Positions 30,145 through 39,785 of a DNA stretch of 64,000 bases are shown here, piece after piece. This DNA is from Alphaproteobacteria bacterium (lineage in GTDB: Bacteria; Pseudomonadota; Alphaproteobacteria; Caulobacterales; Maricaulaceae). Below the pieces are notes generated by a model, which was given only the letters and a program-made list of their open reading frames with translations, was not told where the DNA came from and ran no database searches. The DNA is taken from contig JAAEZM010000001.1 of NCBI GenBank assembly GCA_018222865.1, positions 1,457 to 65,456 of the forward strand. The letters are read 5' to 3'. Made by a program: the position numbers and the translations under genes. Each line of letters begins with the position of its first letter. The stretch's first letter is position 1.

Positions 30145-31932
30145 TTAAAAGGCCTCAGCGTCGAGGGCCATCATCGTGTCAGCCCCCGTTTTAAGCTTGG
30201 CAAGGTGCATCGGACCTTCCGGCACCCAGCGATCAAGGAAGTAACGCCCGGTGGCCAGCTTGTTGGCATAGATCGGGTCACTCTCGCCGGCAGCGACCTT
30301 GGCTGCTGCCACCTTGGCCATCTTCGCCCACATATAGGTCAGGCAGGTCAGACCGAAGAGGTTGAGATAATCATGGCTGGCAGCGCCAGCATGATCGAAA
30401 TTCTGCAGGGCATTATTCATCAGCCAGTCCGTGCCGTCCTGCAGCTGGGCGCGCAGCCCGGCAACCGCATCGACGAACGGCTGGGTGGTTTCGTCACCGC
30501 CCTCGGCGATGAAAGCATCCAGCTCACCCATAAAGGTGGTGATCGGACGCATGCCATTCATCGCCAGCTTGCGGCCAACCAGATCGAGCGCCTGAACGCC
30601 ATTCGTGCCTTCATAGATCAAGGTGATGCGGGCATCACGCAGAAGCTGGGACGCGCCCCATTCCTCGGTGAAGCCGGAACCGCCATGGATCTGCAGGCCG
30701 TTGGAGACCATGTCATAGCCCTTGCCGGTCAGGTAGGACTTCACGATCGGGGTCAGCAAGGCCATGTAGTCGCCGCCCTTTTCGCGGGTGGCCGCTTCAT
30801 CGGATTTTTCTTCCAGATCGCCGTGCAAGGCCGTCCAGAGCGCGAAACAGCGGGCGGCCTCCACGAAGGACTTCTGATCCATCAGCATGCGACGCACATC
30901 CGGGTGCACGATGATCGGATCGGCAGGGCCATTCGGGTTTTTTGGCCCGGTCAGGGAGCGACCCTGGAGGCGGTCCTTGGCAAAATCGAGAGATTGCTGA
31001 TAAGCAGCCTCGGCCAGGGCATACCCCTGCAGGCCAACGCCAAGGCGGGCTTCATTCATCATGATAAACATGATTTTGAGGCCCTTATTCTCCTCACCAA
31101 CCAGCCAGCCGGTGGCGTCATCATAGTCCATCACACACGTGGAGTTGCCGTGAATGCCCATCTTGTGCTCCAGGCCACCACATTTCAGTGAATTGCGCTC
31201 ACCCGGATTCCCGTCTGCATCGGGAATGAATTTCGGCACCACGAAGAGCGAAATCCCCTTCACACCTTCCGGAGCACCCTCAATGCGCGCCAGGACAAGG
31301 TGGACGATATTATCCGCCATGTCGTGCTCGCCGGAAGAGATCCAGATCTTCTGACCGGTGATCTTGTAGGACCCGTCCGCCTGCGGGACGGCCTTGGTGC
31401 GCAGAAGCCCCAGATCTGTACCGCAATGCGGTTCAGTCAGGTTCATCGTGCCGCCCCACTCACAGGAGATCATTTTCGGCAGGTAGAGCGCTTTTTGCTC
31501 ATCGGTTCCGCCCGTGTGGAGCGCCGCAGCGGCGCCGAGCGTCAGGCCCGGATACATGCCGAAGGCCATATTGGAGGAGGAGACCATCTCGTTGAAGGCG
31601 AGATTGAGGACGTGCGGCAAACCCTGGCCGCCATATTCCGGATCAGACGACAGCGCTGTCCAGCCGCCTTCGGACATCTGCTTGAACGCATCCTTCCAGC
31701 CCGTCGGCGTGGTCACATTGCCATCGGCATCACGCGTACAGCCTTCCACATCACCCACTTTGGAGATCGGAGCGAGGACGCCTTCACAGAATTTGGCACC
31801 CTCTTCCAGGATGGCATCAACCGTATCGCGGTCCGCGTCAGCGAAGCCAGGCAGGTTGGAATATTGAGAAATGTCGAGCACATCATGCAGGACGAATTGC
31901 TGATCACGGACAGGGGCGCGGTAAGCGGCCAT
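30145..31932 (-). CDS. Acyl-CoA dehydrogenase, 600-residue (DmdC-like) class
   Basis: 595 residues. Longer than classical acyl-CoA dehydrogenases because of a C-terminal extension of about 150 residues, as in the AcdA/DmdC group that includes methylmercaptopropionyl-CoA dehydrogenase. NLTEPHCGTDLGLLRT and KIWISSGEHD mark the FAD site, and LIYEGTNGVQALDLVGRKL carries the catalytic glutamate. The acyl substrate is not evident; a general medium/long-chain role fits the neighbours, a DMSP role would need further genes that are not here. Confidence 0.93.
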   Translation of the reverse strand: MAAYRAPVRDQQFVLHDVLDISQYSNLPGFADADRDTVDAILEEGAKFCEGVLAPISKVGDVEGCTRDADGNVTTPTGWKDAFKQMSEGGWTALSSDPEYGGQGLPHVLNLAFNEMVSSSNMAFGMYPGLTLGAAAALHTGGTDEQKALYLPKMISCEWGGTMNLTEPHCGTDLGLLRTKAVPQADGSYKITGQKIWISSGEHDMADNIVHLVLARIEGAPEGVKGISLFVVPKFIPDADGNPGERNSLKCGGLEHKMGIHGNSTCVMDYDDATGWLVGEENKGLKIMFIMMNEARLGVGLQGYALAEAAYQQSLDFAKDRLQGRSLTGPKNPNGPADPIIVHPDVRRMLMDQKSFVEAARCFALWTALHGDLEEKSDEAATREKGGDYMALLTPIVKSYLTGKGYDMVSNGLQIHGGSGFTEEWGASQLLRDARITLIYEGTNGVQALDLVGRKLAMNGMRPITTFMGELDAFIAEGGDETTQPFVDAVAGLRAQLQDGTDWLMNNALQNFDHAGAASHDYLNLFGLTCLTYMWAKMAKVAAAKVAAGESDPIYANKLATGRYFLDRWVPEGPMHLAKLKTGADTMMALDAEAF

Positions 31933-31981
31933 TGGATTTCCTCCACCTCAAGGCTTGCCGACCATCAGGCCGGCTGGATTG

Positions 31982-32473
31982 TTAGTCTGTTGTACCGGTC
32001 GAAAGTCCGGTCCAGGGGTCCAGGCGCGCCGTTGCCAGGGCTTCGAAAGCCCGGGCGCGGCGTTTGATTTCTTCAGAAGGCTCGTTTTCGTTCAGCCGGG
32101 CGTTCAGCCAATCGAGCCCGGCATTCATTTCTTCAAGCGCGCGCTCAACATCTTCGCGCTGCTGCTCAAGGACACGGATGCGACTTTCAAAACGCCCAAT
32201 CGTCGCGGCCAGCACATCCGGATCTCGGCTCATGGTGAAACGCAGGTCCAGCATTTCCTTGATCTCATCAAGCGCAAAGCCGACCCGCTTTCCCCGCAGG
32301 ATAAGCTCAAGGCGCGCCCGGTCCTCGGCAGAATAAACACGAGCTGCCCCACGACGCGTTGGCGAGATCATCCCCTTTTGCTCATAAAAGCGCAGGGTGC
32401 GCGGCGTCACGTCGAACTCCTTGGCGAGTTCGCGGATGGAGAATTCAGTGTCGGGCGATACAGGCTTGACCAT
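31982..32473 (-). CDS. MerR-family regulator (LiuR-like)
   Basis: 163 residues. The N-terminal winged helix has the MerR pattern FSIRELAKEFDVTPRTLRFYEQKGMISPTRRG..RVYS, followed by a coiled-coil dimerisation helix (RIRVLEQQREDVERALEEM). No metal-binding cysteine cluster is present. It heads the acyl-CoA dehydrogenase block and resembles regulators of acyl-CoA and branched-chain catabolism. ATG at 32473. Confidence 0.88.
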   Translation of the reverse strand: MVKPVSPDTEFSIRELAKEFDVTPRTLRFYEQKGMISPTRRGAARVYSAEDRARLELILRGKRVGFALDEIKEMLDLRFTMSRDPDVLAATIGRFESRIRVLEQQREDVERALEEMNAGLDWLNARLNENEPSEEIKRRARAFEALATARLDPWTGLSTGTTD

Positions 32474-32621
32474 GGCTGAACAATGTTCACATCTTAACGC
32501 GAACGTCAACGTCAAATTTGTGACATTGCCTAGGTCACGAAATCCTCTGATATTTTCGATCCCGCAGGCTTTTTCAAACTCTTCACTTTCCCTGAAAGAC
32601 GAGACACGTCACTCTCTAGCC

Positions 32622-34211
32622 ATGCTGTTTTCTATCCGCGTCATCCGCCCGTTCTTTCGCCCGCTTTGGGCATTCCCACTTGCCCTCACGCTGGCAGCAG
32701 GTAGCGCCTTGGCGATCAGCGCCCCGGGCCTGGCACAGCAGGATGATCCCTTCTCCATTCTTGCACCGCCGAGCGCCCTGCCCGAATTCGCCACCACAGC
32801 ACCGAGCGCGCCGGCAGGGCCGCACTTGACCCGGGACGCGTATTTCGAGCACCGCGGCAGCGAAGGCGATGTCAGACTCATGACGCGCTGGCGGATTGAG
32901 GAGACGGCGCTGGACGGCACCGTCCTGTCAACGCGAACGCAGCGGATCGGATTGGGTGAAGATTTCGCCTGGTCCCAATCCGGTGAGGAGCGGACCATAC
33001 TGGACTTTGAGACTGACCGCGCCCTTACCATTGGGCCGGACGGGGTTTTGAACACCGATCTGACGGCTCATGTCCATCAACAGATGGAGACGTTCAGCCG
33101 CTTTACTGCAAATGGCACGCGCGCGGAAATTACCGGTCCGAGTGGCGCTGTGTTTGAGCGCTTCTGGATTGAAGCGGCGATGGGTGTGCGAGCCAGCGAA
33201 GTGACCATTCTCGGCGATACGGATGAAGAGGGAAGCTGGCTGCTCCGTCGACGCGAGGACACACCGCCCATCATCCGCATCACGCCAGGTGAAACAGGCG
33301 ATAATAGCGATGCTGGCATATTCGCATCCTGGCTTCGCCATAACGCGCCCATCCACCCGGACGCGCTGGCCTATTTTCAGGATCTGGATGCCCTTCCCGA
33401 CGCCTTTTCCTTTGTCGTCTTCAGCCCCTCCAGCCCGGATGGGCGGCGTGAGCGCTGGACTTTGATGAGCAGTGCGCAGCCGGTCGGTGGGCTGCCCTGG
33501 CCCGAAGACGCCGCCCCCGCATCCGCAGAAAGCTATGACCTGCCCTCTGAGGCCATGACGCAGATCCTCGACCTCGGCCTTCGCGCTGCAGCCGCCAACG
33601 CGCTGATCGTGGATGATGTCTTTCTCAATGAGGCGCAGGCGTTCAATCAGGCCGGGGACAAGTCCGGCGCCTATCTGACCCTCTACCAGGCCAGCCACCA
33701 CCAGCAAGCCTGCACCCCGCAGGTCAACACGCCCGTTTGCCGGCAACTCAATCGCGCCATTGTCGGAGCGATTGGCGATGCCCAGATGGAGGCATTGATC
33801 ACGACGGTCTCCTCCGGAATGCGCGACCCGGCCTCCATGCTGGACAGGCTTGAACCCCATGTCGAGCGACGCGGAATGGCGGGAGCCGCTGCGAACTTGC
33901 TCGCGGCTCAGGCCGCCGCCGCCCTGTTCGAGGCGGGCACACCATCAGACCATGACCCGCTGAGTTTCTTCCTCCGCGCAGCCGAATCAGATCCGGCCAC
34001 CCCGATGATTTACTGGCATGCGGGCCGGTTTGCTGTGATCAATCGCGATTATGCGACCGCCTGGCTGTTGTTTGACATCGCCCGGAGCCTGCCCGCTGAG
34101 CAGTCCGGCATCGCTCGTGGAGATGCCGGCGCATTGAAATCCCAGCTCGAATCCGTCGCTCCGGCCTATTTCGGCCCACCCACACGGTCGGCACTGCCAA
34201 CACAGCCCTAG
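32622..34211 (+). CDS. Large secreted protein, unknown
   Basis: 529 residues. A long signal segment (PLWAFPLALTLAAGSALAI) ends at about GLAQQ, so the protein is exported. The middle part looks beta-rich (ARAEITGPSGAVFERFWIEA), the last 200 residues alpha-helical and TPR-like (AYLTLYQASHHQQ, YATAWLLFDIARSLP). No family recognised. It lies immediately upstream of podJ in the same direction, separated by a 183-base control region. Confidence 0.7.
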   Translation: MLFSIRVIRPFFRPLWAFPLALTLAAGSALAISAPGLAQQDDPFSILAPPSALPEFATTAPSAPAGPHLTRDAYFEHRGSEGDVRLMTRWRIEETALDGTVLSTRTQRIGLGEDFAWSQSGEERTILDFETDRALTIGPDGVLNTDLTAHVHQQMETFSRFTANGTRAEITGPSGAVFERFWIEAAMGVRASEVTILGDTDEEGSWLLRRREDTPPIIRITPGETGDNSDAGIFASWLRHNAPIHPDALAYFQDLDALPDAFSFVVFSPSSPDGRRERWTLMSSAQPVGGLPWPEDAAPASAESYDLPSEAMTQILDLGLRAAAANALIVDDVFLNEAQAFNQAGDKSGAYLTLYQASHHQQACTPQVNTPVCRQLNRAIVGAIGDAQMEALITTVSSGMRDPASMLDRLEPHVERRGMAGAAANLLAAQAAAALFEAGTPSDHDPLSFFLRAAESDPATPMIYWHAGRFAVINRDYATAWLLFDIARSLPAEQSGIARGDAGALKSQLESVAPAYFGPPTRSALPTQP

Positions 34212-34392
34212 TTATCAACAGGTTTTACGGCGAATTAACCGAGTCATCTCCTTGTCTAGACTCAGGTTTTTCCAAGGCCGTGGCGATTCGCTGAATTTCT
34301 ATGTGGAAACACTAGATCTAGTGGGCCCTGCCTTGGTTTACACAATATTAACGGGCCGATAGCGTGACCCAAACTAGTAAAGTGAGCGATTC
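34212..34392 (+). promoter_or_regulatory. podJ control region: GANTC cluster and DnaA-like box
   Basis: Four GANTC (CcrM methylation) sites lie at 34241-34245, 34259-34263, 34285-34289 and 34388-34392. TTATCAACA at 34212-34220 differs from the consensus DnaA box TTATCCACA at one base, and TTAAC at 34235-34239 is a CtrA half-site. In Caulobacter podJ is cell-cycle controlled with DnaA and GcrA/CcrM involvement, so the same logic is probable here. Confidence 0.55.
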
Positions 34393-34394
34393 GG

Positions 34395-37300
34395 ATGTCG
34401 TCTGGGGGCCCCTGGAGCGTTAAGGGAATTGACCCGCGTGCAAGAGCGCGGGCCAAATCTGCTGCACGCCGTGAGGGGCTGACTCTCGGCGAGTGGCTGA
34501 ACCGCGTCATCCTCGATGACGGGGAGAATCCCGACCTGCCTGCGCAAGACTGGGATGATGCCCTGGAAGCCTTCCCGGGCTTCTCGGAGACCTCTGGCGC
34601 CGCGAATGATGTCGATGACCGTTTGATCCGGGCGATGATTACGCGCCTGAGCACGCGGATTGAGGAAAGCGAAGAAGCCTCCCAGAAAACGCTGTCCGAT
34701 CTGGATCGCGCGATCAGCCAGCTCGCATCCAACATCGTCAAATCCACCCAGAAGCAGAGCGAGAAGCTCAATGCGGCCGATCAGCAATTTGCTGATGTGA
34801 AACGCTCTCAAAGTGAATTGGCCGCGCGCCTGCGCTCGCTGGAGAGCGAGACCGGTGGCTCTTCGCCAGACCAGGTGAAGGCGATTGAAACGACGCTCAT
34901 GAAGCTCGCGCGCCGGGTTTATGAGCACGAGAACGAGACCAATGCGCGACTGCATGATCAAGACGAGCTGGGTCGTGAAGCCTTCCGTCAGTCTGAAACC
35001 CGCCTCGATCAGCTGGAAGCGCGTACGGAGAAACTGGCCGATCTCGCGGAGCGTCTCGACACCTCTGGTCGCGGCAATGATGATACCGCCCGCACGCTTG
35101 AGACCGCCTTTGCCCGTCTGGACGAGCGCCTGCGAGCGCTAGAGAACCGCAATGCATCCGATAATGTCGATCTGGAGCGGCGCTTTGATCGCCTCTCCGA
35201 CGACGTGGCCAAGGTTATCGCTGATACGCGGGCGCAAGTCGGTCAGACCGCAGGCCGTGTCGATGACGCGGAACGCCGCCAGGCGGACAGTCTGGCGCGG
35301 CTGGGCGATGATATCTCCCGCTTGGCCCAGGCCATTGATACGCGACTGAGCGACAGCGAACGCCGCGCTGAGGAGGCCCGCCGTGATCGCCGTTCCGAAG
35401 AGGCTCTGAATACCCGCATTGACGAGGTAAGACAGGAAAACCGCGACAGCATGCGCCGTATGGGCGAAGAGGTGACCCGTCTGGGACGCTCCCTCGCCGA
35501 TCGCATTGACCGGACGGAAAAGCGTGCCGCCAGTGCCGTCGCTGATGCCAGCCAGCGCGTCAGCGATGCCGTGGAGCGCATCGAGAAAGCCGCACCTGCG
35601 CGCGAAGAGGACCTGGAGTCCCGTCTGCGCGCATCGGAAGAGCGGACCGCACAACGCATTGAAGACGCCCTTTCGGGTGTTCAGGAAAATATCACCTCAA
35701 TCCGCGCCGAAGCGGAGGAGGCGATGACACCCGTGCAACGCGCGATGACAGCACTGGCAGATCGGCTCGAGGCGATCGAGAAAAAGACCGAACCCGAGGC
35801 GACGCCTGCTGAACCCATCGTAAACCCTGCCCCAGCGCCCATTTCTGCGCCCGTTTCTGCATCGGTCGCCCAACCGGTTGACCTCAGCCAACCGCTGGGA
35901 CCGCCGCCTCAGGCTGAAGTCCCTGCCAGCCATTTTGATGCCGGCAAGGAAGACCCCTTCCTCGCGGCACCATCAGCCTCCACGCCACAGCCGGCTTCAC
36001 CTGCGCAGGCGCCGATCGAGGCGCCGGTTCTGCGTGAACCTCAGGCTCCGGCCTCACCGCCACCAACACGGCGCAAGGCACGACGTGCGGCCGCGGCGGC
36101 TCGTAAAGAGGCCGACCAGACACAAACTGCCCCGCAGCAACGCCCGCAGCCCAAACGCCCGCCGGCCCGCGCTGGCGCCACAGCGGATTCAGATTTCCTC
36201 GCTGCAGCTCGTGATCGGACCCGGTCGAGCTATGACCCCTCGGTTTATGACCGTCCACAAGGACAAACCAAGTTCTCGCGGGCGACGCTCATCGCAATTC
36301 CCCTGGCAGCGCTGATCATGCTGGGCGGAGCGGGCGCAATCCTGCTTTGGGAAGCGGTTCAGGGCAGCGACACCACTTCGATTGCCGCATCTGGCGATGA
36401 GGTAGATTTCGTCGCGCAGTTTGAAGCAGATCTCGCCGTGAGCGAAGCGCCGGCGGAAGCTCCCGCACCTGTCGAGGCTCAGCCTGACCAGACTGCGGTG
36501 GCCACACCCGATACACCGCAGCCCGATGCCTCCCAGGCCCCGGCCCGCCCACCGGCCAACATGGTTGCAGACGCATCCGGTGCGATCACACCCGCACCGG
36601 TCAATTCGGCGCCAGCTGAGACACAGGCCAATACCGGTTCAGCATCCGCCAACCCGTTTGCAGAGCGCACCACGCTGCAAAGTGCGGCCGCCGACGGCGA
36701 CCCGGTCGCGCGTTACCAGCTCGGTGTTCAGCAATTGGAAGCGGGCGATGCGCGATCTGCCGCCATTCTTCTGCGCCGCGCTGCCGAGCAGGGCGTACCC
36801 GATGCACAATATCGGTTCGCAAAATTGCTGGAGACAGGCGAAGGCGTAGATATCGATCTGGAGGCGGCGCGCCGCTGGACAGAGCGGGCTGCCAATGCCG
36901 GTCATCGCCGCGCCATGCATAATCTGGCTGTGATGTATTATTATGGCAGCGGGGCCGAGCGTGACTTTGAAACAGCCGCGCGCTGGTTCCAGGATGCCGC
37001 GCTTCTGGGCCTGCGCGACAGCCAGTTCAATCTGGCGCTTCTCTTTGAAAGCGGACAGGGCGTTCCCTTAAGCCTTCCAGACGCCTATGCTTGGTACATG
37101 ATCTCTGCATCCGAGAATGATCCAACCGCGATTCAGCGGGCCCAGGCACTGGAAAGCACGATTGAGCCCGCCGCTTTGGAACAGGCTCGCCAGGTCGTGG
37201 CAGGCTTCAGCCCGCGCCCTCTGGATGCTGAGGCGAACGGGCTTTATCAGGACCAGGCTTGGGATCGCACGACAAGCACGGCTGCAGCCGATGTCGAACG

Positions 37301-37472
37301 CGTCCAGGGTTTCCTCTCCGTCCTCGGCTACAATCCGGGACCGATTGATGGGGATATGGGGGATCTTACCCGCACCGCGATCATGGCCTTCGAGGCTGAT
37401 CAGGGATTGCCGCGCACGGGACGCGTCGATGCTGTTCTCATGGAACGGCTCGAAAGCGCCGTGAACGGCTAG
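34395..37472 (+). CDS. podJ: Polar localisation protein PodJ
   Basis: 1025 residues with the PodJ architecture: conserved N-terminus (PWSVKGIDPRARARAKSAARR, LGEWLN), a long coiled coil at about 60-460, a proline/alanine-rich segment to about 620, one membrane span at about 630-655 (LIAIPLAALIMLGGAGAILL), periplasmic Sel1/TPR repeats at about 765-910 (QYRFAKLLETGEGVDIDLEAA, YYYGSGAERDFETAARWF) and a C-terminal peptidoglycan-binding domain (VQGFLSVLGYNPGPIDGDMG). In Caulobacter it is the polarity scaffold for pili, holdfast and the PleC kinase. The ATG at 34395 follows GAGCGATTCGG. Confidence 0.9.
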   Translation: MSSGGPWSVKGIDPRARARAKSAARREGLTLGEWLNRVILDDGENPDLPAQDWDDALEAFPGFSETSGAANDVDDRLIRAMITRLSTRIEESEEASQKTLSDLDRAISQLASNIVKSTQKQSEKLNAADQQFADVKRSQSELAARLRSLESETGGSSPDQVKAIETTLMKLARRVYEHENETNARLHDQDELGREAFRQSETRLDQLEARTEKLADLAERLDTSGRGNDDTARTLETAFARLDERLRALENRNASDNVDLERRFDRLSDDVAKVIADTRAQVGQTAGRVDDAERRQADSLARLGDDISRLAQAIDTRLSDSERRAEEARRDRRSEEALNTRIDEVRQENRDSMRRMGEEVTRLGRSLADRIDRTEKRAASAVADASQRVSDAVERIEKAAPAREEDLESRLRASEERTAQRIEDALSGVQENITSIRAEAEEAMTPVQRAMTALADRLEAIEKKTEPEATPAEPIVNPAPAPISAPVSASVAQPVDLSQPLGPPPQAEVPASHFDAGKEDPFLAAPSASTPQPASPAQAPIEAPVLREPQAPASPPPTRRKARRAAAAARKEADQTQTAPQQRPQPKRPPARAGATADSDFLAAARDRTRSSYDPSVYDRPQGQTKFSRATLIAIPLAALIMLGGAGAILLWEAVQGSDTTSIAASGDEVDFVAQFEADLAVSEAPAEAPAPVEAQPDQTAVATPDTPQPDASQAPARPPANMVADASGAITPAPVNSAPAETQANTGSASANPFAERTTLQSAAADGDPVARYQLGVQQLEAGDARSAAILLRRAAEQGVPDAQYRFAKLLETGEGVDIDLEAARRWTERAANAGHRRAMHNLAVMYYYGSGAERDFETAARWFQDAALLGLRDSQFNLALLFESGQGVPLSLPDAYAWYMISASENDPTAIQRAQALESTIEPAALEQARQVVAGFSPRPLDAEANGLYQDQAWDRTTSTAAADVERVQGFLSVLGYNPGPIDGDMGDLTRTAIMAFEADQGLPRTGRVDAVLMERLESAVNG

Positions 37473-37480
37473 AGGCCGGG

Positions 37481-38419
37481 GTGCAGATCTACCTCCCGAT
37501 CGCCGAAGTATCGGTCAATATTTTTCTACTTTTGGGTTTGGGTGCTGGCGTTGGCTTCCTGTCCGGCATGTTTGGTGTCGGTGGCGGGTTTTTGATGACC
37601 CCCATGCTGATGTTTATCGGCATCCCGCCGACTGTCGCGGTGGCGTCTGAGGCCAATCAGATCGTTGCCTCCTCTGCATCTGGTGCCTTGGCCCACTGGG
37701 TCCGAAAATCCCTCGATCCGAAAATGGGGCTGGTGCTTCTGGCCGGCGGTATTGTCGGCTCGGTCTTCGGGGTGCAACTCTTTGCCTGGCTATCAACGCT
37801 GGGGCAGATCGACCTCATCATCCGGCTGAGTTATGTGGGCTTTCTTGGCATAATCGGCACGATCATGCTGATCGAAAGCCTCAGCGCCATTCACCGTCGC
37901 TCACGGCCTGATGCGCGCCGGGAGGGCGGCAGCGTGCGCCGCAAGCGCACCTGGATTGACGCCTTGCCGTTTAAGATGCGCTTCCCGCGCTCCGGTCTCT
38001 ACATCTCGGTCATTCCCCCGATAGCCATCGGGTTTGTGGTCGGCACGCTGGCCGCGATCATGGGGGTTGGCGGCGGCTTCGTCATGGTCCCGGCGATGAT
38101 CTATATCCTGCGCATGCCGACCAATGTGGTCGTGGGCACCTCGCTGTTTCAGATCTTCTTCGTCTCCTCCCTGACCACCGTGCTTCAGGCCGCACAGAAC
38201 CAGACCGTTGATGTTGTCCTGGCGCTACTGCTCACCGTCGGCGGGGTGATCGGCGCACAATTCGGGGCCAGAGCCGGCCGTTATGTAAAAGCAGAGGACC
38301 TCCGGGCCCTTCTCGCCTTGATGGTGCTGGGTGTGTGTATCAAGGTCGGGTTCGAACTCGTCCTGACCCCATCAGACCTCTTCGTCGTGATGCCTCGCGG
38401 TATGGAAGGAGCGCATTAG
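37481..38419 (+). CDS. TauE/SafE-family sulfite/organosulfonate exporter
   Basis: 312 residues with eight or so membrane spans in two halves, each opened by the family motif (FGVGGGFLMTP and MGVGGGFVMVPA). The family moves sulfite or sulfonates, but the substrate is not certain. It starts at GTG 37481, eight bases after podJ, and its TAG overlaps the GTG start of the next gene, with which this family is commonly paired. Confidence 0.9.
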   Translation: MQIYLPIAEVSVNIFLLLGLGAGVGFLSGMFGVGGGFLMTPMLMFIGIPPTVAVASEANQIVASSASGALAHWVRKSLDPKMGLVLLAGGIVGSVFGVQLFAWLSTLGQIDLIIRLSYVGFLGIIGTIMLIESLSAIHRRSRPDARREGGSVRRKRTWIDALPFKMRFPRSGLYISVIPPIAIGFVVGTLAAIMGVGGGFVMVPAMIYILRMPTNVVVGTSLFQIFFVSSLTTVLQAAQNQTVDVVLALLLTVGGVIGAQFGARAGRYVKAEDLRALLALMVLGVCIKVGFELVLTPSDLFVVMPRGMEGAH

Positions 38420-39156
38420 TGCTGATCGCCCTCCTCGCCAGCCTGATGATCCAGCAGACCGCTCCGGAAGAAGCGCCCATGATCATGGCTGCGCTCACCC
38501 AGGAGACGGTCGAGATCCGCGAGAATTTCTCGGGCGCGGAGCTCATCCTTTACGGCGCGACCCGGGGTCTGACGATTGAGGATGAGATCGTCGTTGTTTT
38601 GCGCGGTCCAGACAGCGATCTGCGCGTAATGCAACGCGAGCGCAATTTCGGGATCTGGGTCAATCGCGCGCCGCGCAATTTCGAGGCCGTGCCAAGCTAT
38701 TATTCAATTGCCTCCACACAGCCGCTTGAAAACATCGCGACACTCGAAGCCCTCCAGCGGAATGCGATCGGCTTGCGTCAAATTCTCTCTGAACCGAACC
38801 AGACAGAAAGCGCTGAAACGCGCGCCTACCGCGAAGCCATTGAGCGCGCCGGCAATCGTGACGCCCTCTATTCGACTGCACCGCGTGGGGTAGAAGTGCT
38901 CGATGGAGGTCTGTTCCGGGCGACACTGGTCCTGCCACCAAAAATCCCTGTCGGCACCTATGACGCCGAGGTCTACCTTTTCCGCGATGGCCGCCCCATC
39001 GCCAGCCGCACCACCAGCCTGCGCGTAGTCAAGGCAGGGTTTGAGCGCTGGATTTATGACATGGCTCACGACTGGCCGCTTCTTTACGGCCTGCTCTGCG
39101 TCATCCTCGCCGCCTTGGCAGGCTATGCGGCAGCGGCGGCTTTCAGCCGCCGCTAA
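38419..39156 (+). CDS. TIGR02186-type membrane protein
   Basis: 245 residues. A signal-like N-terminus, a periplasmic beta-rich domain beginning AALTQETVEIRENFSGAELILYGA, and a C-terminal membrane anchor (LLYGLLCVILAALAGYAAAAAF) match the alphaproteobacterial transmembrane family TIGR02186, which usually accompanies TauE-like exporters. GTG at 38419 overlaps the preceding stop (TAGTG), with GGAAGGA as ribosome site. Function unknown; an accessory role in the exporter is inferred. Confidence 0.85.
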   Translation: MLIALLASLMIQQTAPEEAPMIMAALTQETVEIRENFSGAELILYGATRGLTIEDEIVVVLRGPDSDLRVMQRERNFGIWVNRAPRNFEAVPSYYSIASTQPLENIATLEALQRNAIGLRQILSEPNQTESAETRAYREAIERAGNRDALYSTAPRGVEVLDGGLFRATLVLPPKIPVGTYDAEVYLFRDGRPIASRTTSLRVVKAGFERWIYDMAHDWPLLYGLLCVILAALAGYAAAAAFSRR

Positions 39157-39198
39157 TGGGAAGCCCGGCGGTCGAAGGTTAGCCACTCTATGATCGCC

Positions 39199-39252
39199 CC
39201 CTTCGACCCGATGCTGGCGCATCGGCCCACTTCCCCCAAATGGGGGGAAGAT
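39199..39252. repeat. Hairpin-rich intergenic repeat, copy C
   Basis: CGATGCT.GCGC.TCGG.CCACTTCCCCC is shared with copy A near 0.4 kb, and the hairpin cttccccc-aaat-ggggaag lies at 39230-39250. It is a shorter copy and sits between two plus-strand genes, where it may double as a terminator-like structure although no T-run follows. Confidence 0.55.
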
Positions 39253-39302
39253 GAGGAAACGCCCTCTTGCCAGCTTGGTCCTTACCGCCATATTCCAATG
39301 CC

Positions 39303-39773
39303 ATGAGCGACAAGACCAAAATCCCAGCCTCCGCCCTTTATTTTGGCCTCGCGGGTCTCCTCCCGTTCTGGGCACCGGTCGCGGCGAGCCTGTGGTCGCT
39401 ATCGGCGGACCGGTCGAACGCCGCCGAAGCCTGGATTTTCACCCTTTATGCCGGGCTGATCCTGACCTTTCTGGGCGGTGTGCGCTGGGGTGCAGAGATC
39501 GTGCAGCAAGACAAGCCGGACGGGCGGGTTCTGGCACTCTCCATCGCACCTTCCCTGATCGCGCTTCTCGCGGGGCTGGTACATTTTCTCGCCGGTGCTG
39601 CGGTAGCGGCCTGGCTGCTTTTGATTATCGGGCTCTTCCTGCAATATCGCTGGGACACCAATAGCGCGCGCTCAACCGTCCTGCCCATCTGGTATGGTCG
39701 GCTGCGGGTGATTTTGAGCGTTGGCGCAATCAGCGCCTGTGCCGCCATGGTCGTTATCACCCGGCTGATCTGA
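39303..39773 (+). CDS. DUF3429 membrane protein
   Basis: 156 residues, four to five membrane segments. ALYFGLAGLLPFWAP at the N-terminus and FLGGVRWG in the second span are typical of DUF3429 proteins, whose function is unknown. The ATG at 39303 (MSDKTK) was chosen over an upstream in-frame codon that overlaps the repeat. Convergent with pdeM, 12 bases apart. Confidence 0.82.
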   Translation: MSDKTKIPASALYFGLAGLLPFWAPVAASLWSLSADRSNAAEAWIFTLYAGLILTFLGGVRWGAEIVQQDKPDGRVLALSIAPSLIALLAGLVHFLAGAAVAAWLLLIIGLFLQYRWDTNSARSTVLPIWYGRLRVILSVGAISACAAMVVITRLI

Positions 39774-39785
39774 TAGCGCTGGGGA

